Assembly (NCBI GenBank): GCA_022560615.1
Contig: JADFSR010000022.1
Span: 1 to 64,000, forward strand
Direction: 5' to 3'
From: Gemmatimonadota bacterium
GTDB taxonomy: Bacteria > Gemmatimonadota > Gemmatimonadetes > Longimicrobiales > Gaopeijiaceae
Length of the DNA: 64,000 nucleotides
Shown: positions 45,225-54,029 of the stretch, one piece after another
Position numbering within the stretch: position 1 is the first letter of the stretch
Layout of the letters: each line of letters opens with the position of its first letter
Program-made: the position numbers and the translations under genes
The notes under the pieces: generated by a model
What the model saw: only the letters and a program-made list of their open reading frames with translations
Database searches by the model: none
What the model was told of the DNA's origin: nothing

Positions 45225-46585
45225 TCGCCGATCCCGTACCGGCTGAGCTTCCTGTACAACGTCGACGGGTCGATGCCCAACAGCTCCGCGGCGCGCTTCT
45301 TGTTTCCACCCTCGGCTTGCAGGACCCAGTGAATGTACGCGCGCTCCACGACCTCCATCGTCGGATTCTGGGCAAGGTCCTCAGAGCCCAGGCGCCGAGG
45401 CGGAGCTTCGCGGACTCGCTCGGGCAACGAAGCGGGCGTGATCTCCCCGCCCCCGGTGACCACGACGGCGCGTTCCAGCGCGTTCTCGAGCTCGCGCACG
45501 TTCCCGGGCCAGTCGTGCTGCATCAGAACGTCCATCGTCTCCTCGGAGATGTGGGGCGCGGGACCGTCACCACGGGCATGAGACTCCAGGAAGTATTGCG
45601 CGAGTATGGGCACGTCCTCAGGCCGCTCCCGAAGAGGCGGAAGCCGGAGTTGGATCACGTTCAAGCGGTAGTACAGGTCGCTGCGAAATGCCCCTCTCTC
45701 GATCTCCTGCTCGAGCTCCCGGTTCGTCGCCGCCATGATGCGCACGTCGAGGCGCACGGTTTTCGTCGCACCCACCGGGATCACCTCTCGTTCCTGCAGT
45801 GCCCGCAACAGCTTCACCTGGGTCGCCGCACTCATCTCGCCGACTTCGTCCAGGAAGAACGTGCCACCGGCGGCCGCGGTGAGGAGACCTTCCTTGTCCT
45901 TCACGGCACCCGTGAACGACCCCTTCATGTGCCCGAATAGCTCGCTTTCCAGCAAGCTCTCAGGCAGCGCGCCACAGTTGATCGACAGGAACGGTCCCTC
46001 GGCGCGATTGGAGAGCCGGTGGATGTAGCGCGCCAGAACTTCCTTGCCGGTACCGCTCTCGCCTGAGAGCAGTACCGTGGAGTCCGTCGGCGCAACCGTT
46101 TCCGCAAGTTCGAGCACCTCTATGAAACTGGGGGCCGTCCCGACTGGTCGACCTTCGGCGGACGTGGTTCGTTTCCGAATCTCCTTTTTCAGAGCCCTGT
46201 TCTCGACTCTCAGCTGACGAGCCTCAGCCGCTCGCTGGCAGATCGCGAGCAGCTCGTCGTTCGCGAACGGTTTCTGCAGGTAGTAGTAGGCTCCCTCGTT
46301 CACCGCCCGCACCGCGGACTGAAGAGAAGCCTGGGCCGTCATGAGAATCACAGGTATCTCGGCGTCCACCTCACGCGCCTTGGCGAGCACCTCGAGCCCG
46401 GAAGCGCCAGGCATGCGGATGTCGGTGAGGACGATGTCCGGTCTCTCTTCACTCAGCGCGGTCAACGCCTTGGCACCAGAGTTCGCGACCGTCACGTCGT
46501 ACCCGGCTCCGCGGAAGAGAATGCTGAGGGTCTCGAGGATGGCCGCCTCGTCGTCAACCAGAAGGATCTTCACATCCTGACTCAC
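45221..46585 (-). CDS. NtrC-family sigma54 response regulator
   Basis: Complete receiver (Asp in IVLTDIRMPGASG), AAA+ (Walker [10 protein letters not shown], sigma54 loop here [22 protein letters not shown]) and Fis HTH (KKRAAELLGIDPSTLYRKL). The GSFTGA variant of the usual GAFTGA is found in some active family members. 454 aa. Coupled by a four-base overlap to the kinase upstream. This is the second such regulator of the pilus locus. Confidence 0.92.
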   Translation of the reverse strand: MSQDVKILLVDDEAAILETLSILFRGAGYDVTVANSGAKALTALSEERPDIVLTDIRMPGASGLEVLAKAREVDAEIPVILMTAQASLQSAVRAVNEGAYYYLQKPFANDELLAICQRAAEARQLRVENRALKKEIRKRTTSAEGRPVGTAPSFIEVLELAETVAPTDSTVLLSGESGTGKEVLARYIHRLSNRAEGPFLSINCGALPESLLESELFGHMKGSFTGAVKDKEGLLTAAAGGTFFLDEVGEMSAATQVKLLRALQEREVIPVGATKTVRLDVRIMAATNRELEQEIERGAFRSDLYYRLNVIQLRLPPLRERPEDVPILAQYFLESHARGDGPAPHISEETMDVLMQHDWPGNVRELENALERAVVVTGGGEITPASLPERVREAPPRRLGSEDLAQNPTMEVVERAYIHWVLQAEGGNKKRAAELLGIDPSTLYRKLSRYGIGD

Positions 46586-48297
46586 GTGTCGCCTCCGACC
46601 TGCTCCCCCGGAATCCCCGGGAGAAAGATGACGAACTGGGCCCCCCCCCCTCGAGCCCGATCCACGAACGTCACGCCCTGGTGCGCCTCGACCGCGCGGT
46701 GGACCATCGCGAGACCCAGGCCACTTCCCGACTTCTTCGTCGTAAAGAACGGGTCGAAGACCCGGCTCGCTGTTTCGGCATCGATCCCAGGGCCATTATC
46801 GCGGACCGCGAGCCGCACCGGGTATTCCAGGCCGGTCCCGCGAGGGTCGCGGGCACCCGTTGCCGCGGTGAGCGACACGACGACCCTGCCACCGGCTCCC
46901 GTGGACTGCGCACCGTTGAGCACCAGGTTCAACAAGGCCCGATGCAGCAGATCCCCATCCCCCATGACGCGCACGGGGCCTTCGTCGATCTCAGTGACCA
47001 GATCAACCGCGTACAGGTCCGGATGCTGCTTGCTCAGCAAAATACAGTCGTGGACCAGTGCCTTGAGGTCCAACTCTTCTTTGTCCCCGATCTTCATGAC
47101 CGAGTAGTCGAGAAACTCGGAGAGAAGCCTGCTCAAGCGGTCCGACTCCGTAAGGACGAGCCGCTCCAGAACGGTGCGATCGTCGGACTCGAGGGAGTCG
47201 CCGCTGAGCTGCTCGACAGAACTGCGGATCGACGCGAGAGGATTCTTGATCTCGTGCGCCAGGGAAGCCGAAAGTGCCGCCACGGCCTCGAAGCGCTCGG
47301 TGCGAACATGGAGTTCGTCGATCCGTTCGAGATCAGTGATGTCCTGAAAGATCGCCGTCGCCGAGTTGGCTTCGCCACCGGAACGCTCCAAGACAGTGGT
47401 GCTGACGCCCAGCCGAACCTTCCGAGAGTTGGGAAGCGTCGCGGTGGTTCGGAAGCGCCCGACGGACCGCCCGTGGTGGATCGATCCCTCCAGCACCCCG
47501 CTCAGGCCCGGGGCGATGCGCTCGACCTCCGCGAGGACCGGCCTTCCCATGAACGCGTCGCGATCAAGTCCGAGCAGCCGTTCCGCCGCGAGATTGGCGT
47601 AGACCAGGCGACCCTTACCGTCGACCGTCAAGACGCCGGTGGCGAGGTTGGCCAGGATGTCGCTGGTGTCCAACCGCAACTGTTCGAGCTCGGACTTCAT
47701 CGCACCGAGCGCGAGCCCTGTGTGGCGGAGGCGGTCCCCAATCACTCCGGTGATGAGCGCCACCAACGTGAAGAGTCCGATCTGGAGCACCAAGCTCAGG
47801 CTCAACGTCTCCTGGAAGCCCCACACCAGGTCGGCGAAGTACGCGATGCTGGCCAGGGCACCGATCAGTACACCCCCCGGCAGGGGCAGCAGTAGCGCGC
47901 CAACGCTGATGACGAGGATGTAGAGCGGGGCGAAGGTGCTCTCCGGGCCCAGCGTCACGTGCACGGTGGCCGTGACCAAGGCTACATCGAACACGACCTG
48001 CAAGTAGAGGAAGTTTTCCCCGCCCCCGGCACCTTTGAGGTGAGTGTGCCAAAAGGAGGCCGACGTCACGAACAGCGTGACCAAGAACATCACGACCGTT
48101 ACGAGCAAGACATCCGGCTGTGCCTCGAACCACGTCCAGAACGCGCCCGCGAGAATGCCCGTGACGAGCGTGAGCCGTGCGACGTACACCCACCGTAGCA
48201 AGTCGATGCGCACTACCTGGTGCTCACCGGTGTTCAGCGGGGCGGAGGTCGGTTCAGCCACAGTGGTCGTCTCCCGGGGTCCGGGGGGAGCGTGCAC
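46582..48297 (-). CDS. PilS-like membrane sensor kinase (6 TM, PAS, HisKA, HATPase)
   Basis: About six transmembrane helices in the first 190 residues are followed by a PAS domain (DILANLATGVLTVDGKGRLVYANLAAERLLG), the H-box SASLAHEIKNPLASIRSSVEQL, and an ATPase domain (ALLNLVLNGAQS, VRDNGPGIDAETASRVFDPFF, GSGLGLAMVHRAVEAH). This is the PilS layout, in which the membrane part senses pilin level. 571 aa; the real start may be some 12 residues later (an in-frame GTG). It faces the divergent GT-C gene at 48491. Confidence 0.88.
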   Translation of the reverse strand: MHAPPGPRETTTVAEPTSAPLNTGEHQVVRIDLLRWVYVARLTLVTGILAGAFWTWFEAQPDVLLVTVVMFLVTLFVTSASFWHTHLKGAGGGENFLYLQVVFDVALVTATVHVTLGPESTFAPLYILVISVGALLLPLPGGVLIGALASIAYFADLVWGFQETLSLSLVLQIGLFTLVALITGVIGDRLRHTGLALGAMKSELEQLRLDTSDILANLATGVLTVDGKGRLVYANLAAERLLGLDRDAFMGRPVLAEVERIAPGLSGVLEGSIHHGRSVGRFRTTATLPNSRKVRLGVSTTVLERSGGEANSATAIFQDITDLERIDELHVRTERFEAVAALSASLAHEIKNPLASIRSSVEQLSGDSLESDDRTVLERLVLTESDRLSRLLSEFLDYSVMKIGDKEELDLKALVHDCILLSKQHPDLYAVDLVTEIDEGPVRVMGDGDLLHRALLNLVLNGAQSTGAGGRVVVSLTAATGARDPRGTGLEYPVRLAVRDNGPGIDAETASRVFDPFFTTKKSGSGLGLAMVHRAVEAHQGVTFVDRARGGGAQFVIFLPGIPGEQVGGDT

Positions 48298-48490
48298 ACG
48301 AGCGTCCGCCCCCGCTTGCCCTCACAGAAGGTATAAGCAGATTCGCAACCTGCAAACGCCGACGTTTCGCAGAATGCGAGACATGACCAGCCGCGTGCGG
48401 GTCTCATCTGGGTAGATCGTGAGCGGCATCGGAGCCTCGGGGCTCTGTTGGTGCTGGCCGGAAAGTTGGGTCCTGGACAGATTGTCGTCC

Positions 48491-50578
48491 ATGCCCAACC
48501 GAGAGCCCGAGCTTGTGGCCTCCGACAACACCCAGGCAATGCTGCTGCTGGCCCGAGTGCGCCTGATCGCGACGCGGGCACTCGGTACAGCGCTGCTGTT
48601 GCTCGCCTACCTCCCGCTCCATCGATTGCTGGATCCGACGGTCGCCGGAGCTGCCGGAGCTTCCACTCGTGCGGCGGCCGAATCCGCCTGGAAGGTAGGC
48701 CTCCTGGGCACGTTGATCGTCGTGGGGCTTGCTCTCCCGCTGTCGCGCTTCGTCCCAGCTGATCGACTCGCCCGGGCTGTTCGCCCTCTCGTCGGACTTC
48801 TCGAAAGACCGGGCCGCTCCGCCTATGCGCTCTCCCTGGGATTGGCATCGTTCGGGCTTTCGGCCTGGATCGCGGTGTCCCTGTTCGGCGCGTTGCCCAC
48901 GTCGGTCGACGAGATGGTTCAGTTGCTACACGCCCAGACCCTCGCTGGTGGACGGCTCGCGCGCCCTCTCGGGGTCGCCGAGGCAGCGTGGGCCGTGCAG
49001 AACGGGCTTCTGACACCCTCCGGGTGGACCTCCGTGTACCCGCCCGGACACACCGGCTTGCTTGCCATCGGGCTCATCGCGGGGGTCCCTTGGCTCGTCG
49101 GTCCGGTCGCAGTCGGGGTCGCTACAGCGGTGTTCGCGGCAGCGCTGGAGCGTCTGCTCAGCGGCGTGTGGGTCGCTCGTCTAGCAGCGCTGCTCGTCGC
49201 GTTGGGCCCGTTCTGGCTCCTCCTTGGCGGTACGCATCTGAGCCACACGACCGCGGCGGCCGGCGCAGCGCTCGTACTGTGGACCGCACTGCTGACGCGG
49301 GACGGCTCCGCGCAGTGGGGACTGGCTGTCGGCGCATCGGTCGGTCTCTTCGTGCTCGCACGCCCTTGGGTCGGCATCGTGGTATCGACGGCCGTGATAC
49401 TGTCGGTGTGCTTGCCCCCGATCCTGACCGGACTCGAGACTCGCGGCTGGGGGCTCCGCCGCCTTGCTCTCACCTTCGCAGGCGGGGCGCCTTTTGCTAT
49501 CCTGCTCCTAGCCTGGAACCAAAGGCTCTTTGGCAACCCGTTCGCGCTGGGTTACACGGCGGCGTTCGGCCCCGCCCACGGTCTGGGATGGCACGTCGAC
49601 CCTTGGGGCAACCGGTATGGATGGGTCGAGGCGTTAGCGTATACCGGCGCAGACGCGGTCCAGTTGGGTGCGCACCTGCTCGAGACACCACTCCCCGCCC
49701 TCGCGCTTATCGGCGCCGCGCTTCTGCTCGGCGGCCTTCCAAGGGGAGCGGGGGTTCTGTGCACGTGGGCAGGCGCGGCGCTCGTGGCCAACGCGTTGTA
49801 CTGGCATCACGGTGTCCACATGGGTCCACGCATGCTCTACCACAGTTCGCCCGCGTGGGCGTCCCTCTTCGCGATCGCCGCAGTCTCCTTGGTCGGATCG
49901 GAGACAGCCCCACTCCGGCGCTATCGAGACTTCCGGGCGTGGGTCGTACTCCTGGCCCTGTTCGGAGGCCTGGCGCTCGCCCCGGGGGTTGTCCGTGGCC
50001 ATGCGCGGGTTTCGACCGCAGCCACTATGCTGCCCAGCGGCGTCGGAGAGTCGAGCGTACTGTTCGTGCACGGAAGCTGGGCATCCCGGGTCAGCGCGCG
50101 GTTGGCGAGCAGCGGCATGCGGAGGGACTCGATAGAGACCGCGCTACGCCGAAACGACATCTGTGCAGTGGACGGATACGCGCGGGGTCGCGCCCGGAGT
50201 CTTGGAGAGTCCACGGACCGGCTCGACTTCGACGCCTTGCCGGGCACGCCGGGCTCGCTCGAGCGGCGAGAACTCTCGCCCGGGAACGTGATCCGTGTCT
50301 CGCCGTCTCTCACCCCCACGCCATCCTGCTTGCGTGAGGCGCGAGCCGATCGCCTGGGTGTGATCGAGTTGGAGCCTCTGTTGTGGCAGGCCCCCCCGGG
50401 CTCCGGCGAGCGCATGGTCGTGGCGCGGGACCTGGGACCCGTCGACAACGCCAGATTGATCAGCGTTCTGCGCCGCACACCGTATCTGTACGTCGACTTC
50501 GAAGGGGAGCCCCGCCTCATGGAGTACACGGCCGGAATGGAACTGATTTGGGGCGGCGCTGTCCGATCACCCTTCTAG
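48491..50578 (+). CDS. GT-C type membrane glycosyltransferase (ArnT/GT39-like), divergent from the pilus operon
   Basis: This 695-residue protein has roughly a dozen hydrophobic helices followed by a soluble C-terminal domain of about 200 residues. The first outer loop contains LPTSVDEMVQLLHAQTL, with the Asp-Glu pair found at the active site of GT-C enzymes that use polyprenyl-phosphate sugars, and YPPGHTGLLAIGL-type loop residues. I start at the ATG at 48491 (an open frame reaches 48419). Specific family and acceptor are not clear. Its stop TAG overlaps the stop of the convergent flavin reductase gene in one CTAG. Confidence 0.7.
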   Translation: MPNREPELVASDNTQAMLLLARVRLIATRALGTALLLLAYLPLHRLLDPTVAGAAGASTRAAAESAWKVGLLGTLIVVGLALPLSRFVPADRLARAVRPLVGLLERPGRSAYALSLGLASFGLSAWIAVSLFGALPTSVDEMVQLLHAQTLAGGRLARPLGVAEAAWAVQNGLLTPSGWTSVYPPGHTGLLAIGLIAGVPWLVGPVAVGVATAVFAAALERLLSGVWVARLAALLVALGPFWLLLGGTHLSHTTAAAGAALVLWTALLTRDGSAQWGLAVGASVGLFVLARPWVGIVVSTAVILSVCLPPILTGLETRGWGLRRLALTFAGGAPFAILLLAWNQRLFGNPFALGYTAAFGPAHGLGWHVDPWGNRYGWVEALAYTGADAVQLGAHLLETPLPALALIGAALLLGGLPRGAGVLCTWAGAALVANALYWHHGVHMGPRMLYHSSPAWASLFAIAAVSLVGSETAPLRRYRDFRAWVVLLALFGGLALAPGVVRGHARVSTAATMLPSGVGESSVLFVHGSWASRVSARLASSGMRRDSIETALRRNDICAVDGYARGRARSLGESTDRLDFDALPGTPGSLERRELSPGNVIRVSPSLTPTPSCLREARADRLGVIELEPLLWQAPPGSGERMVVARDLGPVDNARLISVLRRTPYLYVDFEGEPRLMEYTAGMELIWGGAVRSPF

Positions 50579-50579
50579 T
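50562..50579. repeat. Third partial copy of the gene-end repeat
   Basis: These 18 bases equal 38800-38817 (on the - strand ACTAGAAGGGTGATCGGA). Here they carry both convergent stop codons. Confidence 0.6.
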
Positions 50580-51192
50580 CCGGCCGGGAGATAGAGATCA
50601 CGGTGCCCAGCGTAGCGTAGCTGGCCCCCCAAAGCCTCCCGACAGGTCGAAGCGCTTTCGGGTCGATCGCGGACGTGCCCGCGACGCGCTCGAGCTCAGG
50701 GTCCAAACGCAATCCGACTACACGCCCGATCATCAAGGTGTTGGGCGCATCGCCAAGGGAGACTTCTTGCTCAAGCTCGCACTCCATAACCGCTGGGCAG
50801 CCATGCACGAACGGCGCGCTGACCCGCTTCGACGGCACTGCCTCGAGACCGGCCAAGGTGAACTCGTCGACGTCGGGCGCCACGTTTGCGGACGTGGAGT
50901 TCATCGCCTCCAGGAACGGCTCGGTCACGACGTTCACACAGAAAGCGCGGCGGCTGCGAATGTTGACGAGGGTGTCCTTCGGACCGCTTGGGCGGTGCCC
51001 GATCGATACGCCGACCAGCATGGGGTTGGAAGAGAGAGCGTTGAAGTAGCTGAACGGAGCCAGGTTCGGCTCCTCGTTCACACCCCAGGTCGAGATCCAG
51101 CCGATCGGCCTCGGCACGACGAGTGAGGTGAGCAACTGATACCGGTCGCGACCCGAGATCTCGTCAGGGTCGATGGTACGTACCGCAGTCAC
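50575..51192 (-). CDS. Flavin reductase-like, FMN-binding split-barrel protein
   Basis: The fold signature is visible: YQLLTSLVVPRPIGWISTWG at the start, NLAPFSYFNALSSNPMLVGVSIG with the flavin-contact residues, KDTLVNIRSRRAFCVNVVTE, and PNTLMIGRVVGLRLD. This matches the flavoredoxin/flavin-reductase group of NAD(P)H:flavin oxidoreductases. The GTG at 51192 overlaps the stop of the upstream gene and gives 205 aa. The substrate is unknown. Confidence 0.85.
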   Translation of the reverse strand: MTAVRTIDPDEISGRDRYQLLTSLVVPRPIGWISTWGVNEEPNLAPFSYFNALSSNPMLVGVSIGHRPSGPKDTLVNIRSRRAFCVNVVTEPFLEAMNSTSANVAPDVDEFTLAGLEAVPSKRVSAPFVHGCPAVMECELEQEVSLGDAPNTLMIGRVVGLRLDPELERVAGTSAIDPKALRPVGRLWGASYATLGTVISISRPD

Positions 51193-51959
51193 CGGCTCCC
51201 TGGGAGGTCCAGGACCTGTCCCACGTAGATCGTGCTCCCCCGCATCCCATTCGTCCGCTTGAGCACGTCGACCGTGGTGCCATGCTCGCGGGCGATCGTC
51301 CACAGCGAATCGCCGGACCGGACGGTGTATGCCACCTGTTGGACTCGCTGGGCCGACCGGGTCGACTTGCGCTGCACGTACGCCGCATACGGTTTCGGGA
51401 ACACCGCCACATGGTAGTGGGCCGGGTACCGCTCTCGGGTCGCCTCCAGAACGCCCGCACCCTCCAACTCTGTGAGCACACGCTCCAGCCAGGCGCGGCA
51501 GTTCCGATTTCGGCTGTACCTCAGGTCGACCGCCATTCCCGTCGGATGAACTGAACGCGAAGACGCATTGCGCGGCTGCCTGGTCGTGGGCCGCGTGAGG
51601 CTCGTCACAACCAACTGCTCACCGCAGGCGGCACGGTATTGGACGGCAAGCCGCTCGACGAAGAGCGCCACCTCGGGTCTCGCGTAAGGGAACGAGACCG
51701 AGTATAGCTGGAAGTCTCGGCCGGGTCGAACGCGTACCAACCAACCCTCAGACGCGAAGTAACGGACGCGGTCGCCGGTATCGATGAACGTGAAGTCGTG
51801 CTGAAGCGCGACGCGGTTCTGAAGGTCGAGCGACGCGGTGGAGCCCCTGAGGCTCTGACTCGACGCGGGCGCGGACGAGAGCGCCACCAGCAAGGTCACC
51901 GTGACGAGGCCCCGCACGATCGAGTTGCAAGTACGTTGAGTCACTCCGGCTCTCGTCAT
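51189..51959 (-). CDS. Secreted DUF5715-like protein with C-terminal LysM domain
   Basis: A signal peptide (SIVRGLVTVTLLVALSSAPASSQ) precedes a domain with VVTSLTRPTTRQPRNAS, SVHPTGMAVDLRYSRN and PAHYHVAVFP, the pattern of a DUF5715/peptidase M15-like fold: H, D and H in the places where D,D-carboxypeptidases bind zinc. The last 50 residues are a LysM peptidoglycan-binding module (YTVRSGDSLWTIAREHGTTVDVLKRTNGM). Together they suggest a cell-wall-associated factor, possibly a peptidase; catalysis is not proven. ATG at 51959 puts the signal peptide at a normal distance; 256 aa. Confidence 0.8.
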   Translation of the reverse strand: MTRAGVTQRTCNSIVRGLVTVTLLVALSSAPASSQSLRGSTASLDLQNRVALQHDFTFIDTGDRVRYFASEGWLVRVRPGRDFQLYSVSFPYARPEVALFVERLAVQYRAACGEQLVVTSLTRPTTRQPRNASSRSVHPTGMAVDLRYSRNRNCRAWLERVLTELEGAGVLEATRERYPAHYHVAVFPKPYAAYVQRKSTRSAQRVQQVAYTVRSGDSLWTIAREHGTTVDVLKRTNGMRGSTIYVGQVLDLPGSR

Positions 51960-52019
51960 TCGGGTCCTATGGACAACTGCCACCGTGCGACCGGCCGCTC
52001 GCCAGACACCCACTCAACA

Positions 52020-52031
52020 TATGTAAACATA
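52020..52031. promoter_or_regulatory. Near-perfect palindromic operator candidate TATGTAAACATA
   Basis: The 12-mer is palindromic except at its AAA centre and lies immediately downstream of the predicted start of the DUF5715/LysM gene. On the - strand it reads TATGTTTACATA, ten of twelve bases equal to TATGTTTATATT at the ArsR-methyltransferase promoter (56715). Confidence 0.45.
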
Positions 52032-52039
52032 CGTTTCGG

Positions 52040-52068
52040 ATTATACAAGCAAGTCTTTCCGGCAACAG
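52040..52068 (-). promoter_or_regulatory. Promoter of the DUF5715/LysM gene
   Basis: A consensus TATAAT -10 box on the - strand is preceded after 17 bases by CTGTTG, a modest -35. TG directly before the -10 adds support. Confidence 0.6.
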
Positions 52069-52074
52069 CTGAAC

Positions 52075-52695
52075 TCAGCTTCGTGCCGCACCGTAGCGTG
52101 CTCCCACGACGTCCCAATTCACGACGTTCCAAAATGCCGAGAGGTAGTCGGGGCGCCGGTTCTGGTAATTCAGATAGTACGCGTGCTCCCAGACGTCTAC
52201 CCCCAGAATGGGGCTCATCCCCTGCATGAGGGGGCTGTCCTGGTTCGCTGTCGAGAAACATTGCAGCTCTCCCTGCCCATCGACGCAAAGCCAGCCCCAT
52301 CCGGAGCCGAACTGCGCTCCCGCATTCGCTTGGAACTTGGCTTTGAAGTCGTCGACGGAAGCAAAGGCGGCGGCGATTGCAGCCGCCAGGTCCCCCGAGG
52401 GCGCGCTGGCACCACCCGGAGTCATGACGTCCCAGAAGAAGTTGTGGTTCACGTATCCGCCGCCGTGGTTACGGACTGCGCCCTGGATGGAGTCCGGGAG
52501 CGAGTCGAGCCCGCCGAGCAGCTCCTCGGCGGACTTGTCGTGGAGGTCCGGATGCCCCTCGAGGGCGGCGTTCAGATTGCTGGTGTAAGCTGCATGGTGC
52601 TTGCCGTGATGGATCTGCATCGTGCGCGCGTCGATGTGTGGCTCGAGCGCGTCGTGAGCGTAAGCGAGGTCGGGAAGCGCGAAAGGATAGGCCAT
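52075..52695 (-). CDS. sod: Superoxide dismutase, Fe/Mn family
   Basis: This enzyme removes superoxide. The four metal ligands are in place: His29 ([10 protein letters not shown]), His84 (VNHNFFW), Asp167 and His171 ([12 protein letters not shown]). 206 aa and the [17 protein letters not shown] end are typical. Sequence alone does not separate Fe from Mn use here. AAGGAG lies nine bases before the ATG. Confidence 0.97.
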   Translation of the reverse strand: MAYPFALPDLAYAHDALEPHIDARTMQIHHGKHHAAYTSNLNAALEGHPDLHDKSAEELLGGLDSLPDSIQGAVRNHGGGYVNHNFFWDVMTPGGASAPSGDLAAAIAAAFASVDDFKAKFQANAGAQFGSGWGWLCVDGQGELQCFSTANQDSPLMQGMSPILGVDVWEHAYYLNYQNRRPDYLSAFWNVVNWDVVGARYGAARS

Positions 52696-52733
52696 CTGCC
52701 GGGCTCCTTGGCATTGTTGTCGTGGGCGCGGAC

Positions 52734-52762
52734 ATTGTACGTCACAAGATTGCCATCAGCAA
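52734..52762 (-). promoter_or_regulatory. Promoter of the superoxide dismutase gene
   Basis: TTGCTG and TACAAT with an exact 17-base spacer on the - strand, about 40 bases before the ATG. It overlaps the leader region of the divergent dinB. Confidence 0.7.
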
Positions 52763-52784
52763 TCCGACCAGAGCCGACGTCATC

Positions 52785-54029
52785 TTGCCGGAATCAGCGC
52801 CCGTCAAACGCATCCTCCTCGTGGACTGCGATGCCTTCTTCGTTCAGGTCGCGCGACTGGAAGACCCGCAGGGGGCGGGCAAGGCACCGCTCCTCATCGT
52901 AGGGGGCTCTCCGAGCGGGAGAGGCGTCGTGACCTCCGCTTCGTACGAGGCGCGGGCGTACGGCGTGCGCTCCGCGATGCCAACGGCTCACGCGCTGCGC
53001 CTTTGTCCCGAGGCTACCGTCGTCGGCGTGCCGCGAGGCGCGATCAGTGCCAGAAGCCGGTCGGTGAAGGAGGCTCTCGTGGAGCTGTCTCCGGTCGTGC
53101 AAGCCGCGTCGGTCGACGAGTTCTATCTCGACCTGACGGGCACCGAGCGTCTCTTCCAGAACGAGAGCTTCCCCGAAACCGCGTGGCGGATCCGCAAGAC
53201 GGTGCTCGAGCGGACGCAGGTCTCCGTGTCGCTCGGCGGTGGAACGCGCAGGGTGATCGCCAAGTTGGCTAGCAACTTCGCCAAACCCGCCGGCGTGCAT
53301 ATCGTGCCGGCCGGTGAAGAAGAGGTTTTCCTGCGCGGACTGGACTTGGCCGACCTGCCCGGTATCGGCCCTTCGTTGGTCGCAGCGCTCGGGAAGCGGG
53401 GCCTGGTTCGCGTCGAGGACGCTTACGCAGTGCAGATCGAGTGGCTACAACGCTGGTTCGGAGACCGACGAGGGGCGTGGTTATACCGGCGTATCCACGG
53501 AGTCGACTCGAGCGAGGTGGACCCGCATGAGCGTCGGAAGTCGATCTCTTCCGAGCGCACCTTCTTCGAGGATATCGATGACGACGAGGAATTGGAGCGG
53601 CGGTTGATGCAACAGGCCGGGTCGGTGGCGGGTACTTTGCGACACCAGTCATTCCGGGCCAAAACCGTAACGGTCAAGCTGCGTGACCACGACTTCAAGA
53701 CGCGTCAGCACAGTCGCACGGTGCCGGAACCGATCGAGTCGGACCAGGCCATATACAGCATTGCCAAGACGTTGCTCGCGGAGCTCCGGCGGAAGAGACG
53801 GGTCCCCGCCCGTCTGCTGGGCATTGGCCTGAGCGGCCTCGTGGCATTGAGCGACGCATCCCAGTTGGGCCTGTTCGCGGTACCGGTCGTGGGCGAGACG
53901 GAACGGGAACGTACGGTCTCCCGCACGGTCGACGAGCTGAGGAGCCGATTCGGGCGAGAAGCCGTCATGCCCGGCCGACTCGTCGAGGCCGACCGTGCGC
54001 CGGGGGCCCGCAAAGGAGAAGTAAAGTGA
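52785..54029 (+). CDS. dinB: Y-family DNA polymerase, DinB/Pol IV
   Basis: This is a translesion polymerase. Palm residues are visible in RILLVDCDAFFVQVA (Asp14, Asp16 region) and SVDEFYLDLTG (Asp-Glu), with the finger motif YEARAYGVRSAMP and the helix-hairpin-helix LADLPGIGPSLVAALGKRG. A little-finger domain ends the protein (HQSFRAKTVTVKLRDHDF). The start is not certain: the TTG at 52785 (MPESAPVKRILL) fits the family, while a GTG at about 52719 would place 22 unconserved residues in front and lie in the sod promoter. Coupled to the next gene by a four-base overlap. Confidence 0.9.
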   Translation: MPESAPVKRILLVDCDAFFVQVARLEDPQGAGKAPLLIVGGSPSGRGVVTSASYEARAYGVRSAMPTAHALRLCPEATVVGVPRGAISARSRSVKEALVELSPVVQAASVDEFYLDLTGTERLFQNESFPETAWRIRKTVLERTQVSVSLGGGTRRVIAKLASNFAKPAGVHIVPAGEEEVFLRGLDLADLPGIGPSLVAALGKRGLVRVEDAYAVQIEWLQRWFGDRRGAWLYRRIHGVDSSEVDPHERRKSISSERTFFEDIDDDEELERRLMQQAGSVAGTLRHQSFRAKTVTVKLRDHDFKTRQHSRTVPEPIESDQAIYSIAKTLLAELRRKRRVPARLLGIGLSGLVALSDASQLGLFAVPVVGETERERTVSRTVDELRSRFGREAVMPGRLVEADRAPGARKGEVK

